Part shown: one piece after another, positions 6,555 to 7,660 of the stretch
How positions within the stretch are numbered: the first letter of the stretch is position 1
Layout: the number at the start of each line of letters is the position of its first letter
Notes under the pieces: model-generated
Seen by the model: only the letters and a program-made list of their open reading frames with translations
Told to the model about the DNA's origin: nothing
The model's database searches: none
Position numbers and translations under genes: made by a program
Assembly: GCA_016208645.1 (NCBI GenBank)
Contig: JACQXP010000007.1
Coordinates: 1 to 7,660 of the forward strand
Source of the DNA: Candidatus Methylomirabilota bacterium
Lineage (GTDB): Bacteria; Methylomirabilota; Methylomirabilia; Methylomirabilales; 2-02-FULL-66-22
DNA: 7,660 nucleotides
Direction: 5' to 3'

Positions 6555-6584
6555 TTGACCCTCCGCGCATCCCCGTGCTAGGTT
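6555..6584 (+). promoter_or_regulatory. Sigma-70-type promoter for trpE
   Basis: TTGACC (6555-6560), an 18-base spacer and TAGGTT (6579-6584), with TGC directly before the -10. This matches the spacing and extended -10 of the smc promoter. Transcription would start near 6591, leaving a leader of about 38 bases. That is too short for classical trp attenuation, and no Trp-codon leader peptide is present. A 5-bp hairpin (GGGAT 6600-6604, ATCCC 6609-6613) lies in the leader. Confidence 0.7.
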
Positions 6585-6617
6585 CTCACTCTCTGGGCGG
6601 GGATGCGTATCCCGTGT

Positions 6618-6621
6618 GAGG
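6618..6621 (+). promoter_or_regulatory. trpE ribosome-binding site supporting a GTG start
   Basis: GAGG lies seven bases before the GTG at 6629-6631. It supports this non-ATG start, whose translation (YTPDLETFRRLA) begins where TrpE proteins usually begin. Confidence 0.65.
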
Positions 6622-6628
6622 CGGCGCC

Positions 6629-7660
6629 GTGTACACACCCGATCTGGAAACCTTTCGCAGGCTGGCCCGGCAAGGGAACCTCATCCCCGTGGCCCGCCAG
6701 ATTCTGGCGGACATGGAGACTCCCGTCTCCGCCTTCCGGAAGATTGACAGCGGAAACTACGCCTTTCTCCTGGAGAGTGTGGAGGGCGGCGAGCAGTGGG
6801 GCCGGTATAGCTTCCTCGGAAGCAATCCCAGCCTAGTGCTCCGCGCGAAGGGCACCCAGGTGGAGGTCTTGCGGGGAGAGGGGAGGGAAGTCCTCCCCGG
6901 CGTCGGGGATCCGCTAAGGGTACCGGGCGGTCAGCGTCCCGGGCCTCCCGCGCTTCACCGGGGGGATGGTGGGGTATCTGAGCTACGATGTCGTCCGCCA
7001 CCTGGAGCGGCTGCCTGCCCTGGCCAAGGATGACCTGGATCTGCCGGACGCCCTGTTCCTGCTGACGGACACCCTCCTGATCTTCGACAACGTGACGCAC
7101 CGGATCACCGTGGTGTCCAACGCCACCGTTCACGACGAGACCCCCTCGGGGGTCGAGCGGGCCTACCGGGAGGCCCAGCAAAAGATCGAAGCGATCATCG
7201 CGGCCCTGCGGCGGCCGATGGGCGCGCCCATGGGACGGTCTCCGCGTTCGGGATCCCTGCACCTGGAGTCCACCTTCACCCGCGAGGGATTCTGCGAGGC
7301 GGTGGCCCAGGCCAAGGCCTACGTCGAGGCGGGCGATGTCATCCAGGCCGTCCTGTCTCAGCGCCTGACCGTGCGGACCGATGTGGATCCGTTCGACGTC
7401 TATCGTGCCTTGCGAATCGTGAACCCGTCCCCTTACATGTACTACCTCCGGCTGGGAGACCTGAAGGTGGTAGGGAGCTCCCCGGAGATCCTGGTGCGCC
7501 TGGAGGGGGAGCGGATCGACCTCCGCCCCATCGCTGGGACGCGTCCCCGTGGGGCAACGGAGGAGGAAGACCGCCACCTCGCGGAGGAGCTTTTGGCGGA
7601 CCCCAAGGAGCGGGCGGAGCACATCATGCTGGTGGATCTGGGTCGCAACGATGTGGGCAA
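6629..7660 (+). CDS. trpE: Anthranilate synthase component I, frame-disrupted and cut by the window edge
   Basis: TrpE converts chorismate to anthranilate with ammonia from TrpG, the first step of tryptophan synthesis. From the GTG start, the N-terminal domain has LIPVARQILADMETPVSAF (18-36) and LLES at 47-50, part of the tryptophan feedback site, so allosteric control is expected. The initial frame is family-like to DPLR (6908-6919) and then becomes nonsense, ending near 7033. The family sequence resumes one frame forward at YRAVSVPGLPRFTGGMVGYLSYDVVR (from 6921) and continues through NPSPYMYYLRLGD, RPIAGTRPRGATEEED and KERAEHIMLVDLGRND to the edge. A TAA at 6915-6917 in the second frame puts the junction after it. 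Relatives have about nine residues between DPL and YR where only one remains, so a deletion of about 23 bases fits better than a single inserted base. The C-terminal third lies beyond the window. Confidence 0.93.

Noticed and set aside
6591..6628. trp attenuator or leader peptide before trpE
   Set aside because: The leader is about 38 bases, has no tandem Trp codons and no terminator hairpin; the ATG at 6603 opens a frame that runs into trpE out of register.

Overview
The window is a piece of a bacterial chromosome, roughly two-thirds G+C by eye, with strongly G/C-ending codons and long meaningless open frames on the antisense strand. It holds housekeeping genes and shows no sign of a phage, plasmid, insertion sequence or CRISPR array. 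The gene set, the promoter style and the AT-richer palindromic intergenic repeats would fit an environmental lineage such as Desulfobacterota, NC10 or Rokubacteria, but the taxon cannot be fixed from this sequence and that is only an impression.

Layout. Four genes on the minus strand are transcribed leftwards from about 5.9 kb: rnc (RNase III, 5187-5879), smc (condensin ATPase, 1511-5043), a small Roadblock/LC7-domain gene (899-1264) and ftsY (SRP receptor GTPase, 899 to beyond the left edge). The order rnc-smc-ftsY is the known Bacillus subtilis arrangement. Here a Roadblock/LC7 gene sits between smc and ftsY, and its stop codon overlaps the ftsY start by one base. On the plus strand, divergent from rnc, are trxA (thioredoxin, 6076-6411) and trpE (anthranilate synthase component I, 6629 to beyond the right edge).

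Regulation. Two well-formed sigma-70-type promoters are visible, one before smc and one before trpE. Both have TTGAC(A/C), an 18-base spacer and a -10 element preceded by TGC. The smc leader contains alternative hairpins. The two larger gaps (1265-1510 and 5880-6075) are AT-richer than the genes and contain inverted-repeat elements that look like dispersed intergenic repeats. The trxA-trpE gap holds a 29-base tandem duplication across the trxA stop codon and nested inverted repeats.

Oddities. Two genes are frame-disrupted as given. smc needs one missing base near 2655-2665, after which it would encode 1177 residues, a normal length. trpE switches frame near 6918-6921 and appears to lack about eight residues there. 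RNase III is divergent at several conserved positions, and SMC has a cysteine in its signature motif. No clearly new multi-gene system is present. The Roadblock gene embedded in the smc-ftsY block is the most interesting piece of context.
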